From positions 2,480,001-2,544,000 of the forward strand of contig NZ_CP021404.1 in NCBI RefSeq assembly GCF_002504165.1: a DNA stretch of 64,000 nt. Reading direction: 5' to 3'. This stretch comes from Pacificitalea manganoxidans (GTDB lineage: Bacteria; Pseudomonadota; Alphaproteobacteria; Rhodobacterales; Rhodobacteraceae). Shown here in pieces: positions 28,194-36,666 of this stretch; position 1 is the first letter of the stretch; each line of letters starts with the position of its first letter. Under the pieces are notes generated by a model, which saw only the letters and a program-made list of their open reading frames with translations, was not told the origin of the DNA and ran no database searches. Position numbers and translations under genes: made by a program.

Positions 28194-29093
28194 TTACGCC
28201 GGCTCGGGCACCATCCCCTTTTCGCGGGCCAGTTCGGTCATCCGCTTTTGCAGCTTCTCGAACGCGCGCACCTCGATCTGACGGATACGCTCCCGGCTGA
28301 CGTCGTATTCACCCGAAAGCTCCTCCAGCGTCATCGGCTCATCGCGCAGGCGCCGCTGTTCGAGGATGTTCTTCTCACGATCGTTGAGCACGTCCATCGC
28401 CTCGGTCAGCAACGTCAGACGCACGTTCATCTCGTCGCTTTCGGCATAGGCTTCGGCCTGATCGCTGTCTTCGTCCTCCAGCCAGTCCTGCCATTGCGTC
28501 GTGGTGTCGCCATCCGATCCCACAGTGGCGTTGAGCGACGCATCGCCCCCCGACATCCGCCGGTTCATCGAAATGACCTCATCCTCGGTCACGTTCAGGT
28601 CGTTGGCGATCTGTTTGACGTTTTCCGGGCGCAGATCGCCCTCTTCCAGCGCGCCGATCCGGGCCTTGGCCTTGCGCAGGTTGAAAAACAGCTTCTTCTG
28701 CGCCGAGGTGGTGCCCAGTTTCACAAGGCTCCACGACCGCAGGATATATTCCTGGATCGAGGCGCGGATCCACCACATCGCATAGGTCGCAAGGCGGAAC
28801 CCCTTCTCAGGGTCGAATCGCTTCACCGCCTGCATCAGGCCCACATTCGCCTCTGAAATCACCTCAGCCTGCGGCAAGCCATAGCCGCGATAGCCCATCG
28901 CGATTTTCGCGGCGAGCCGCAGATGGCTCGTAACCATCTGATGCGCCGCGTCGGTGTCCTGATGATCCACCCAGCGCTTTGCCAGCATGTATTCCTGCTC
29001 CGGTTCCAGCATCGGGAAGCGGCGGATTTCCTGCAGATAGCGGTTCAGCCCGCCCTCGGGTGACGGTGCGGGAAGATTTCCGTAATTGGCCAT
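28194..29093 (-). CDS. rpoH: RNA polymerase sigma factor RpoH (sigma-32)
   Basis: 299-aa heat-shock sigma factor. Region 2 is seen in SHLRLAAKIAMGYRGYGLPQ and RFDPEKGFRLATYAMWWIRA. The RpoH-box-like block QKKLFFNLRKAKARIGALEE follows. Region 4 ends in VSRERIRQIEVRAFEKLQKR, the -35-recognition helix-turn-helix. The start at 29093 (MANYGNLPAPSPEGGLNRYL) is the conserved alphaproteobacterial N-terminus, with GGGGG upstream. It is monocistronic with its own terminator and is divided by about 300 bp from rluD upstream. Which RpoH paralogue (HI or HII type) it is cannot be told with certainty. Confidence 0.96.
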   Translation of the reverse strand: MANYGNLPAPSPEGGLNRYLQEIRRFPMLEPEQEYMLAKRWVDHQDTDAAHQMVTSHLRLAAKIAMGYRGYGLPQAEVISEANVGLMQAVKRFDPEKGFRLATYAMWWIRASIQEYILRSWSLVKLGTTSAQKKLFFNLRKAKARIGALEEGDLRPENVKQIANDLNVTEDEVISMNRRMSGGDASLNATVGSDGDTTTQWQDWLEDEDSDQAEAYAESDEMNVRLTLLTEAMDVLNDREKNILEQRRLRDEPMTLEELSGEYDVSRERIRQIEVRAFEKLQKRMTELAREKGMVPEPA

Positions 29094-29216
29094 GTCGGTC
29101 CCCCTTTCGCGGAGCCCCGAAGCTGCGCTCGGTCGAGCCACCCTTCGGGCGAAGGTCTGTGTGATTAACTGAACGGAATGGTTCAGGTTCCCGGCGTTCG
29201 TCCCGGTTCATGCTGA

Positions 29217-29245
29217 GATATGGGGATGAGTGTGTAAAATGACAA
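29217..29245 (-). promoter_or_regulatory. Candidate sigma-70-like promoter of rpoH
   Basis: On the minus strand TTGTCA (29240-29245), a 17-bp spacer and CATATC (29217-29222). It sits in the AT-rich part of the 297-bp rluD–rpoH gap, about 125 bp upstream of the rpoH start. The -10 matches only moderately. The remainder of the gap shows no gene. Confidence 0.35.
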
Positions 29246-29390
29246 TTAATGTGACGGCCTTTCACATGGCCGTGACGCGCACAATCGGGACGCCGTTTGC
29301 GCACCATTCCCCGAACAAGGTCATTTCCCGTGCGATAGGGCGCTGCGGGGGCGTGGCCCCGATCCGCCAGCGCCCCGCCCGGGACGGCCC

Positions 29391-30428
29391 CTATTGACCC
29401 GCCCGCAGCGCCGTTAGCAGATCCTGCATATCCTGCGGCAGCGGCGCTTCGAACCGCATCCATTCGCCGCTGACCGGGTGCTCGAATCCCAGCGTCGCGG
29501 CATGCAGCGCCTGACGCGGGAAGGCTGCCAACGCGGCGGCCGCCGCCTCGCCCAGCGCCTTGGCCGACGGTTTGCGCTGCCCGCCATAGGTCGGATCACC
29601 GATCAGCCCGTGCCCGCAATGGGCCAGATGCACCCGGATCTGATGGGTGCGCCCGGTTTCCAGACGGCATTCCACCAGCCCGGCCCCCACCGGATCGCCA
29701 AACCGCTCCACCACCGTAACTCGCGTCACTGCATGGCGCCCGGCATTGAACAGCACCGCCTGTTTCTGACGGTCGGTGCGGTGCCGCGCCAGCCCGGTGG
29801 TGATCTTGATGATGCCGCCCGGCTCGAACGACACGCCGCGTAGCCCGCGCAGACGCGGATCGGCGGGGTCCGGCGCGCGGTGCGTGACCGCCCGGTAGAG
29901 CCGTTCGGCGCTGTGTTTCTCGAACTGCGCCGCCAGCCCGTGATGGGCCGCGTCGCTTTTCGCCACGACAAGCAGCCCCGACGTGTCCTTGTCGATCCGG
30001 TGGACGATGCCGGGGCGCTTCTCCCCGCCGATGCCAGACAGGTTGCCATCGAAATGGTGCAGCAACGCATTGACCAGCGTGCCGGATGGCGTGCCCGGCG
30101 CGGGATGGGTCACCATGCCCGCAGGCTTGTTGACCACGACCAGCGCGTCATCTTCATGCACGATGTCGAGCGCGATCGCCTCGGCGCGGGTTTCGACCTC
30201 CGCCGCAGGCGGCAGGGTGATCGCGATGACCTCGCCCTCGGCCACCCGCGCGCGCGGATCGCTCAGAACCTCACCGCCCCGCGCCACCTGACCCTCGGCA
30301 ATCAGCCGCGCCAGACGCGACCGGCTCAAGGCGGCGCTCTCTGGCACATCGCGGGCCAGTGCCTTATCAAGTCGGGACGGCGGATCGGCGGCGATCTCGA
30401 CCTGGATCAAGCGGGACGTGTCGGACAT
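29391..30428 (-). CDS. rluD: 23S rRNA pseudouridine synthase RluD family
   Basis: 345-aa RluA-family enzyme that makes pseudouridines in 23S rRNA helix 69. The N-terminal S4 domain is PPSRLDKALARDVPESAALS onward. The catalytic motif HRIDKDTSGLLVVAK carries the Asp nucleophile, and GRTHQIRVHLAHCGHGLIGD is the second family signature. The ATG at 30428 is 20 bp from the divergent DUF6476 start, so promoters must overlap coding sequence. It lies upstream of rpoH on the same strand, an order conserved in Rhodobacteraceae. Confidence 0.95.
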   Translation of the reverse strand: MSDTSRLIQVEIAADPPSRLDKALARDVPESAALSRSRLARLIAEGQVARGGEVLSDPRARVAEGEVIAITLPPAAEVETRAEAIALDIVHEDDALVVVNKPAGMVTHPAPGTPSGTLVNALLHHFDGNLSGIGGEKRPGIVHRIDKDTSGLLVVAKSDAAHHGLAAQFEKHSAERLYRAVTHRAPDPADPRLRGLRGVSFEPGGIIKITTGLARHRTDRQKQAVLFNAGRHAVTRVTVVERFGDPVGAGLVECRLETGRTHQIRVHLAHCGHGLIGDPTYGGQRKPSAKALGEAAAAALAAFPRQALHAATLGFEHPVSGEWMRFEAPLPQDMQDLLTALRAGQ

Positions 30429-30447
30429 GCAGGAACCTTCCTCTCAG

Positions 30448-30771
30448 ATGGCGGATACGGCGGCGCTCCCGACGAGCCTGCGCCTATTGAAAGGGCTGGT
30501 CATCGCCCTGCTTGCGGTCATGATCCTCGGCATCGGGATCATCACGGTGGTCCTTACCATCCGCCTGACCGCGCCCGCCAGCCCGGATGCGCCCGCCGCG
30601 ACCACATCCCCCCTACCCCAACTGCCCGAACGGGTGACCCTGCCCGCAGACACCCGCGCCGAGGCGGTGACATTCGGCCAAGGCTGGATCGCCGTGGTGA
30701 CGGACGATCAGCGCATCCTGATCTACGACCGCGCCAGCGGCGCCTTGCAGCAGGACATCGCCCTCGACTGA
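30448..30771 (+). CDS. DUF6476 family membrane protein
   Basis: 107-aa protein with one N-terminal membrane segment (LRLLKGLVIALLAVMILGIGI), then a Pro-rich periplasmic linker and a small beta-rich domain (GWIAVVTDDQRILIYDRASG). It is divergent from rluD as in relatives. Three starts are possible: GTG 30418, ATG 30427 and ATG 30448. The last is preferred because it puts the membrane helix at the usual distance from the N-terminus and avoids overlap with rluD. Function unknown. Confidence 0.78.
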   Translation: MADTAALPTSLRLLKGLVIALLAVMILGIGIITVVLTIRLTAPASPDAPAATTSPLPQLPERVTLPADTRAEAVTFGQGWIAVVTDDQRILIYDRASGALQQDIALD

Positions 30772-30841
30772 GCCGCGACCGGAACCCACCTTGTAAAACG
30801 AAGAAAGGCCCCGATAAAATCGAGACCTTTCAAAGGAATAA

Positions 30842-30916
30842 TGGTGGGTGATAAGAGATTTGAACTCCTGACATCTTCGATGTGAACGAAGCGCTCTACC
30901 ACTGAGCTAATCACCC
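30842..30916 (-). tRNA. tRNA-Val (anticodon CAC)
   Basis: Minus-strand cloverleaf of 75 nt with encoded CCA. The acceptor GGGTGAT pairs with ATCACCC-type bases, and the D-arm contains AGCTCAGTGGTAGAGC. The anticodon stem CTTCG/CGAAG encloses TTCACAT, giving CAC, and the T-arm is AGGAG-TTCAAAT-CTCTT. It is followed by the HU and lon genes in the order conserved for this family. Confidence 0.96.
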
Positions 30917-31106
30917 TGTGGCGAGCGATTTAGCGATCTTGGCCCGCCTGTGCAAGACCCGTTCTGCAGGAAAATGCGTCGCGCACGGGCCGCCGCAGGG
31001 TCACCGCAGGGTCACCGCAGACGGCGATGTCACTGCTGATGCCGGGCGCGACCACCCCCGCGCCGGGGGCCAAGGCACCCGACCGGGATCGCCCCCGGCC
31101 CGCCTG

Positions 31107-31502
31107 TCAGCCTTCGTCGGCCTCGGTCGTGGGCGTCTGCGCGATGGGGTCGCCCTTGGCCGCGCCGGTGCGGCGGATGCGGGCGGTCAGCACTTCGCCA
31201 TTGGCCAGCGGCTTGCGGCGCGTGACCTTCACCTTGCCCAAGGGCGGCAGGACCAGCTCCTCCCCATTGTCGAGCGCCTGCCCCAGCACGTCGAGCATCG
31301 CCTCGACCACCGGCTTCACATCCCGCTTCTTGCCCCCCGACCGTTCGACCACCCGGTCGATCAGCGCAGGCTTCTTCAATTCCGGCCCGGCCACAACCGG
31401 CTCGGCCGCCACGACGGTCACATCCGGCGCGGCCACGGGCGTCTTCGCCTCGCGCACAGGGTCGGACTTGGTCTCGGGGGTCTTCTTGGGGCGGCTCGCC
31501 AT
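31107..31502 (-). CDS. HU-family DNA-binding protein with N-terminal extension
   Basis: 131-aa histone-like protein. The HU core starts only near residue 44 (KKPALIDRVVERSGGKKRDV) and runs through LGQALDNGEELVLPPLGKVKV and NGEVLTARIRR. The first 43 residues are a Lys/Pro/Val-rich extension absent from ordinary 90-aa HU, and the DNA-binding arm looks shortened. A 12-residue acidic tail follows. The start at 31502 has GAGG six bases upstream; an ATG two codons earlier lacks this spacing. It stands between tRNA-Val and lon. Confidence 0.85.
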   Translation of the reverse strand: MASRPKKTPETKSDPVREAKTPVAAPDVTVVAAEPVVAGPELKKPALIDRVVERSGGKKRDVKPVVEAMLDVLGQALDNGEELVLPPLGKVKVTRRKPLANGEVLTARIRRTGAAKGDPIAQTPTTEADEG

Positions 31503-31602
31503 CTGCATCCTCGCGGGGTTGGAGCAATCTGAAGAGAGGCTAACAACAGCCCGCGCGGGGGGAAAGCGGAGTTTCGAGAATAGCGTCACGCACAACGATT
31601 GA

Positions 31603-32098
31603 TATAGCGCCCTTGGTAGAACGTCAGCGCTTGAGACGAACCTTAAGTGTGATGCGGCTGCTCATGTAAGCTAACGGAGCAGAATTCCAGCCGACAATCG
31701 AATTACAATAGGTTCGGTGAACCTATTAGCGCGACAAGGAGTGATACCATTATCAAGCATTAGTACCAAAACCTGACGAGCCGGAAATAAGAATCGTGAA
31801 TCTGAATATATCTGACAGATACTGACGAATGCGCCCAAGAATTCTGGCTGGTAGCGCGTCGCAAAGCCGGGAGTAAGGTTCCCCTGCGCCGTTAGACGTT
31901 GACGAACAGGTATCTGATGCGCCCTACAAACTTCGATCAGCCGCGCAACCTTGTGCTTCCGAGGCTGCTTTTTCCCGAAATCGACTACCGGTGTTAATCT
32001 GCTGTAATTAGATTCCATAAAAATCAAATCTGAGCCAAAACGTGCTTCAAGCCTATAACCGCGCGTGCTTATTACAACGATTTTCTAATTCCCTAACA
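31603..32098. other. AT-richer gap between HU and lon, no convincing gene
   Basis: About 500 bp that is visibly richer in A and T than the flanks. It holds a perfect inverted repeat, AATAGGTT-CGGTG-AACCTATT (31707-31727). One minus-strand frame (31671-32027, 118 codons; begins MIFMESNYSRLTPVVDFGKK) is open but has no ribosome site and no recognisable family. The HU promoter probably lies at the left end. It could be a remnant of inserted DNA. Confidence 0.5.
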
Positions 32099-32127
32099 AA
32101 AAAGCCCCCCGCATTGCGGGGGGCTTT
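32099..32127 (-). terminator. Intrinsic terminator of lon
   Basis: AAAGCCCCCCGC (32101-32112) and GCGGGGGGCTTT (32116-32127) are perfectly complementary with loop ATT, and an A-run on the left gives the minus-strand U-tract. It starts 21 bp after the lon stop. Confidence 0.95.
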
Positions 32128-32147
32128 CTATCGTCAGAGCGGCGCGA

Positions 32148-34565
32148 TCAATGCGCGGGGCCGACCCCGTGGGAGGTCTCGTTGCGCGCGGCGGCCAGCG
32201 TCGCCTGTGCGGCGGCTTCCTCGGCAGCCTCGTCCCATTCGATGGGTTCGGGCTTGCGCACCAGCGCGTGCTCCAGCACCTCGCGGACATGGCTGACCGG
32301 GATGATGGTCAAGCCTTCCTTCACGTTGTCGGGGATCTCCGGCAGATCCTTCTCGTTTTCCTGCGGGATCAGCACCGTCTTGATGCCGCCGCGCAGGGCT
32401 GCGAGCAGTTTCTCCTTCAACCCGCCGATGGGCATGGCGTTGCCGCGTAGCGACACCTCGCCGGTCATGGCGATATCCTTGCGGATCGGGATCTGCGTCA
32501 GCACCGACACGATGGAGGTCACCATCGCCAGACCGGCCGAGGGCCCGTCTTTCGGCGTCGCGCCATCGGGCACGTGGACGTGGATGTCCATCGTGTCGAA
32601 GCGCGGCGGCTTCACCCCGATCGACGGCGCGATGGAGCGGACATAGCTCGACGCGGCATCGATCGATTCCTTCATCACGTCGCCCAGCTTACCGGTGGTC
32701 TTCATCCGGCCCTTGCCCGGCAGGCGCAGCGCCTCGATCTGCAACAGATCCCCCCCGACGGAGGTCCAAGCCAGCCCGGTCACCACGCCGATCTGGTCTT
32801 CCTTCTCGGCCAGACCGTAGCGGTAGCGGGGCACGCCCAGCATATCCTCAAGGATCTCGGGCGCCACTTCGACAGCGTCGGCCTCCTTCTTGACGATCCG
32901 GGTCACCGCTTTACGGGCCAGCTTCGCGATCTCGCGCTCAAGGTTCCGCACGCCCGCCTCGCGGGTATAGGTGCGGATCATCTCGGTCAGCGCCTCGTCC
33001 GACAGGGCGAACTCGTTCTTGCGCAGCCCGTGATTGGCGATCTGCTTGGGCAGCAGGTGCCGCTTGGCGATTTCGCGTTTCTCGTCCTCGGTATACCCGG
33101 CGAGGCTGATGATCTCCATCCGGTCCAGCAACGGCCCCGGCATGTTATAACTGTTGGCCGTGGTCAGGAACATCACATCCGACAGGTCATATTCGACCTC
33201 CAGATAGTGATCGACGAAGCTCGCGTTCTGCTCGGGGTCGAGCACCTCAAGCATCGCGCTGGCCGGGTCGCCCCGGAAATCCTGCCCCATCTTGTCGATC
33301 TCATCGAGAAGGATCAGCGGGTTCGTCGTCTTGGCCTTTTTCAGCGCCTGAATGATCTTGCCGGGCATGGAGCCGATATAGGTCCGGCGGTGACCGCGGA
33401 TCTCGGATTCGTCGCGCACACCACCCAGGCTGATGCGGATGAATTCGCGGCCCGTGGCCTTCGCCACCGACTTGCCCAGCGAGGTCTTGCCAACACCCGG
33501 AGGGCCGACAAGGCACATGATCGGGCCTTTCAGCTTCTTCGAGCGCTGCTGCACGGCGAGATATTCGACGATGCGTTCCTTGACCTTCTCAAGGCTGTAG
33601 TGATCGTCGTCGAGCACCTTCTGCGCGCGGGTCAGATCCTTTTTGACGCGGGATTTGTTGCCCCACGGAATCGACAGCATCCAGTCGAGATAGTTGCGCA
33701 CGACGGTCGCCTCGGCGCTCATCGGGCTCATGTTCTTGAGCTTCTTGACCTCGGCCTCAGCCTTCTCGCGCGCCTCTTTCGACAGCTTCGTGTCGGCGAT
33801 CTTCTGCTCCAGTTCGGCGACCTCGTTCTGGCCGTCCTCACCGTCGCCCAGTTCCTTCTGGATCGCCTTCATCTGTTCGTTCAGATAGTATTCGCGCTGG
33901 GTGCGCTCCATCTGGCTTTTGACGCGGGTCTTGATCTTCTTCTCGACCTGCAGGACCGACATTTCGCCCTGCATCAGCGCATAGACCTTCTCCAGCCGCT
34001 CCGCGACCGACAGGGTTTCGAGAAGCTCCTGCTTCTGGCCCACTTCGATGCCCAGATGGCCGGACACGAGGTCAGCCAGCTTCGGCGCGTCGCGGGTCTC
34101 CGACACGGCGGCGAGCGCTTCCTCGGGGACGTTCTTCTTGACCTTGGCGTAGCGCTCGAATTCCTCGGCGACCGACCGGGTCAGCGCCTCGATCGTGTCG
34201 GCATCGCCCAGTTCTTCCTCGACCGGCTCGGCGCTGGCCTCGAAGAACGAGTCATTTTCGACAAAGCCGGTGATGCGCACGCGCTGCCGCCCCTCGACCA
34301 GCACCTTCACGGTGCCGTCGGGCAGTTTCAGCAGTTGCAGGACATTGGCCAGCACGCCTGCCGAATAGATGCCCTCGGGGGTGGGATCGTCGATGGAGGG
34401 ATCGATCTGGCTCGACAGCAGGATCTGCTTGTCGTCCTTCATCACCTCTTCGAGCGCGCGAACGGATTTGTCGCGCCCCACGAACAGCGGGACGATCATA
34501 TGGGGGAAGACCACGATATCGCGCAGCGGCAGTACCGGGTAGCTGTGGCTCAGGGGCTCGTTCAT
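32148..34565 (-). CDS. lon: ATP-dependent endopeptidase La (Lon)
   Basis: 805-aa cytoplasmic AAA+ protease that degrades misfolded and regulatory proteins. An N-terminal substrate-binding domain ([20 protein letters not shown]) is followed by a coiled-coil region. The Walker A is [13 protein letters not shown] and Walker B is [10 protein letters not shown]. The Ser-Lys dyad is Ser676 in [11 protein letters not shown] and Lys717 in [11 protein letters not shown]. The ATG at 34565 has AAGAGGAAAGACA upstream. It is flanked by HU in the order usual for Proteobacteria. A heat-shock promoter would be expected upstream, but I could not identify one with confidence. Confidence 0.98.
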   Translation of the reverse strand: MNEPLSHSYPVLPLRDIVVFPHMIVPLFVGRDKSVRALEEVMKDDKQILLSSQIDPSIDDPTPEGIYSAGVLANVLQLLKLPDGTVKVLVEGRQRVRITGFVENDSFFEASAEPVEEELGDADTIEALTRSVAEEFERYAKVKKNVPEEALAAVSETRDAPKLADLVSGHLGIEVGQKQELLETLSVAERLEKVYALMQGEMSVLQVEKKIKTRVKSQMERTQREYYLNEQMKAIQKELGDGEDGQNEVAELEQKIADTKLSKEAREKAEAEVKKLKNMSPMSAEATVVRNYLDWMLSIPWGNKSRVKKDLTRAQKVLDDDHYSLEKVKERIVEYLAVQQRSKKLKGPIMCLVGPPGVGKTSLGKSVAKATGREFIRISLGGVRDESEIRGHRRTYIGSMPGKIIQALKKAKTTNPLILLDEIDKMGQDFRGDPASAMLEVLDPEQNASFVDHYLEVEYDLSDVMFLTTANSYNMPGPLLDRMEIISLAGYTEDEKREIAKRHLLPKQIANHGLRKNEFALSDEALTEMIRTYTREAGVRNLEREIAKLARKAVTRIVKKEADAVEVAPEILEDMLGVPRYRYGLAEKEDQIGVVTGLAWTSVGGDLLQIEALRLPGKGRMKTTGKLGDVMKESIDAASSYVRSIAPSIGVKPPRFDTMDIHVHVPDGATPKDGPSAGLAMVTSIVSVLTQIPIRKDIAMTGEVSLRGNAMPIGGLKEKLLAALRGGIKTVLIPQENEKDLPEIPDNVKEGLTIIPVSHVREVLEHALVRKPEPIEWDEAAEEAAAQATLAAARNETSHGVGPAH

Positions 34566-34899
34566 TGTCTTTCCTCTTGTGCAAGAGGGCGCAGGCCCCG
34601 ACTGGCGGCAACCGTGTGGCCCTCTCCGGACTGATCAACATCTGGGGGTTGCGCCCCCTGCCGTCAACCAGAGCGCGGCTGCGGGATTTCATCAACTTTG
34701 CCGGAGCGCGGGACCGGATACAAGGCAACTTCGCGCGCTCATAGCAGCGCGGGCCGCCCGCAGACCCGCCCCGCAGCGTGCAGATCACACCCCAGCCCAC
34801 GGACGGACCCGCTTTCCCGCCGGGGGCTTAGCCACGACGGTGACACCGCGCGGTTCGGACGTGGGCGAACGGCACCTTAACGTGGCGTTAGCATCCTGT

Positions 34900-35190
34900 G
34901 CCGGGCGGTTGCGCGCAGCAGGAGCCTGCCCGTGGGATGGCGCTCCTGCGGGTGAGCGGCGCGCTACGCTTGTTCGCGCGCGGTGGCGTGCAGTTCCGAG
35001 CTTGCGAGACATAGACACTCCGGGCGCAACAGTAGCCTGCCCGTGGGGTGGCGCTGCTACGGGTGAGCGGGTGTGCTTTATGGTGACGTGCTCCTCCTCG
35101 CCCAGAGGTCAGCGCGAGGTGACAAAGCGCCAGCCCGTGGGGACGGGCAGGCGCTCGCCCGCGCGGCTTCGCCTTGTTCGCGGGCGGGTG
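34900..35190 (+). repeat. Dispersed multi-hairpin intergenic repeat, locus B (one short and one full copy)
   Basis: A short head copy begins with GCCTGCCCGTGGGATGGCGC at 34924 and lacks the middle part. A full copy begins with GCCTGCCCGTGGGGTGGCGC at 35035 and runs through the AGAGGTCAGCGCGAGGTGAC box (35105-35122) to the two terminal hairpins ending near 35190. The repeats fill most of the 783-bp gap between lon (start at 34565) and the ene-reductase 3' end; the rest shows no gene. Confidence 0.8.
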
Positions 35191-35297
35191 CGGGGCGGCG
35201 TGGCACCTTACCCATGCGACCTTACCCGCACCACCTTACCCGGACGCTCACCCGCGCAAGCTTACCCATGGGTAACATCGCTCATTCCTTAATAAAC

Positions 35298-35326
35298 AAA
35301 GCCCGCCCGCGATGCGGACGGGCTTT
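35298..35326 (-). terminator. Intrinsic terminator of the ene-reductase gene
   Basis: AAAGCCCG (35298-35305) pairs with CGGGCTTT (35319-35326), continuing through CCGC/GCGG with one mismatch around GAT. The A-rich left side gives the U-tract on the minus strand. It lies 23 bp past the stop. Confidence 0.88.
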
Positions 35327-35348
35327 GCTTCAAGGCTGCGCCGTCGGA

Positions 35349-36449
35349 TCAGGCGGCTTTTTCGGCGTTCAGGGTCGGATAATCCGTGTAGCCTTCGGCG
35401 CCGCCACCGTAGAAGGTCGCGGGGTCGGGATCGTTCAACGGCGCGTCCTGTTTCAGGCGCTCCGGCAGATCGGGGTTGGCGATGAACGGGCGGCCATAGG
35501 CCACCGCATCCGCCGCGCCCGAGGCCACGGCCTCGATGCCTTTTTCGCGGTCGTAGCCGTTATTGGCGATATAGGCGCCCCGGAACAGCTTGCGCAGATC
35601 GGCGATGGAATTGGCGCCCTCCAGATCCCGCGACCCGCCGGTCTGACCTTCGACCATGTGCAGGAAGGCCAGATCATAGGGGGCGAGCCCTTCGACCACG
35701 TGCCGGAACAGCGGCATCGGATCGCTGTCCGAGATGCCGTTGGCATTGGAGAAGGGCGACAGGCGCAGCCCCACCAGATGCGGCCCCCAGACATCGGTCA
35801 CGGCGTCGAGCACGTCGAAAAGCAGTCGCGTGCGATTTTCGATCGAGCCACCGTAATCGTCGTCACGGGTGTTGGACCCGTCACGCAGGAACTGGTCGAG
35901 CAGGTAGCCATTGGCGGCGTGCACCTCGACCCCGTCGAACCCGGCGGCTTTCGCGTTTTCGGCGGCCTTGCGGTAATCGGCGATCACGCGCGGGATTTCC
36001 TCGCGCTCCAGCGCGCGCGGCTCCGAGACATCAACCATCTGCGTGCCGTCAAAGGTCTGCACCTCGGCGGCAATGGCGGAGGGTGCGACCGGCTTCTGCC
36101 CGTCGGGCTGGAGCGAGACATGGGAGATCCGCCCCACATGCCACAGCTGAAGCACGATCTTGCCGCCCGCCTCGTGCACGGCGTCGGTGATCTTCTTCCA
36201 GCCCGCGACCTGCGCGTCGCTGTGAATGCCCGGCGTCCACGCGTAGCCCTTACCCTCGGGGGAGATCTGCGTGGCTTCGGTGATGATAACACCGGCCCCG
36301 GCGCGCTGGCGGTAATAGTCGACCATCAGGTCATTGGGCACGCCGTCGGGGTCTTGGGCGCGGTTGCGGGTGAGCGGCGCCATGATGACGCGGTTGGCGG
36401 CTTCGATCCGGCCAAAGCTGATCGGGGTGAATAGGTCTGTCTGTGCCAT
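35349..36449 (-). CDS. Alkene reductase, old yellow enzyme family (NemA-like)
   Basis: 366-aa FMN-dependent ene-reductase reducing activated C=C bonds with NAD(P)H. NRVIMAPLTRNRAQDPDGVP is the N-terminal FMN-binding block. The region GVEVHAANGYLLDQFLRDGS (with HAAN) followed by TRDDDYGGSIENRTR is the family signature. KIVLQLWHVGRISHVSLQPD binds substrate. The start at 36449 (MAQTDLFTPISFGRIEAAN) has GAGG upstream. It is monocistronic with its own terminator and probably serves in detoxification of reactive electrophiles. Confidence 0.95.
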   Translation of the reverse strand: MAQTDLFTPISFGRIEAANRVIMAPLTRNRAQDPDGVPNDLMVDYYRQRAGAGVIITEATQISPEGKGYAWTPGIHSDAQVAGWKKITDAVHEAGGKIVLQLWHVGRISHVSLQPDGQKPVAPSAIAAEVQTFDGTQMVDVSEPRALEREEIPRVIADYRKAAENAKAAGFDGVEVHAANGYLLDQFLRDGSNTRDDDYGGSIENRTRLLFDVLDAVTDVWGPHLVGLRLSPFSNANGISDSDPMPLFRHVVEGLAPYDLAFLHMVEGQTGGSRDLEGANSIADLRKLFRGAYIANNGYDREKGIEAVASGAADAVAYGRPFIANPDLPERLKQDAPLNDPDPATFYGGGAEGYTDYPTLNAEKAA

Positions 36450-36608
36450 GAAGGCTCCTCTGGCTGACATGTATCTGGATGTGCACCTAAGCGCGCGCGG
36501 CTATGCGGCAAGCCCCTGCGGCGGGGGTCTGCGCAAACGCACAGACGGAGGCGCGGCGGAGAGCGACAGGCGCGCGGCAACACGCGCCTGCGCCCAAGAA
36601 CCGAGCGC

Positions 36609-36642
36609 AAAAACAGAGCGCCCCGACCAATGGCCGGGGCGC
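36609..36642 (-). terminator. Intrinsic terminator of the OmpA-family gene
   Basis: GCGCCCCG (36618-36625) pairs with CGGGGCGC (36635-36642); the A-rich AAAAACAGA on the left gives a U-rich tail on the minus strand. It lies about 25 bp past the stop. Confidence 0.85.
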
Positions 36643-36666
36643 CCGTTAACAAATCGTAAACCTGAC

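Noticed and set aside
31671-32027. 118-codon minus-strand open frame in the HU–lon gap
   Set aside because: No ribosome site, no recognisable family and atypical composition; mentioned in the gap entry but not called as a gene.
32574-34634. 686-codon open frame antisense to lon
   Set aside because: Mirror frame of a conserved protease gene, with no ribosome site and non-globular composition.
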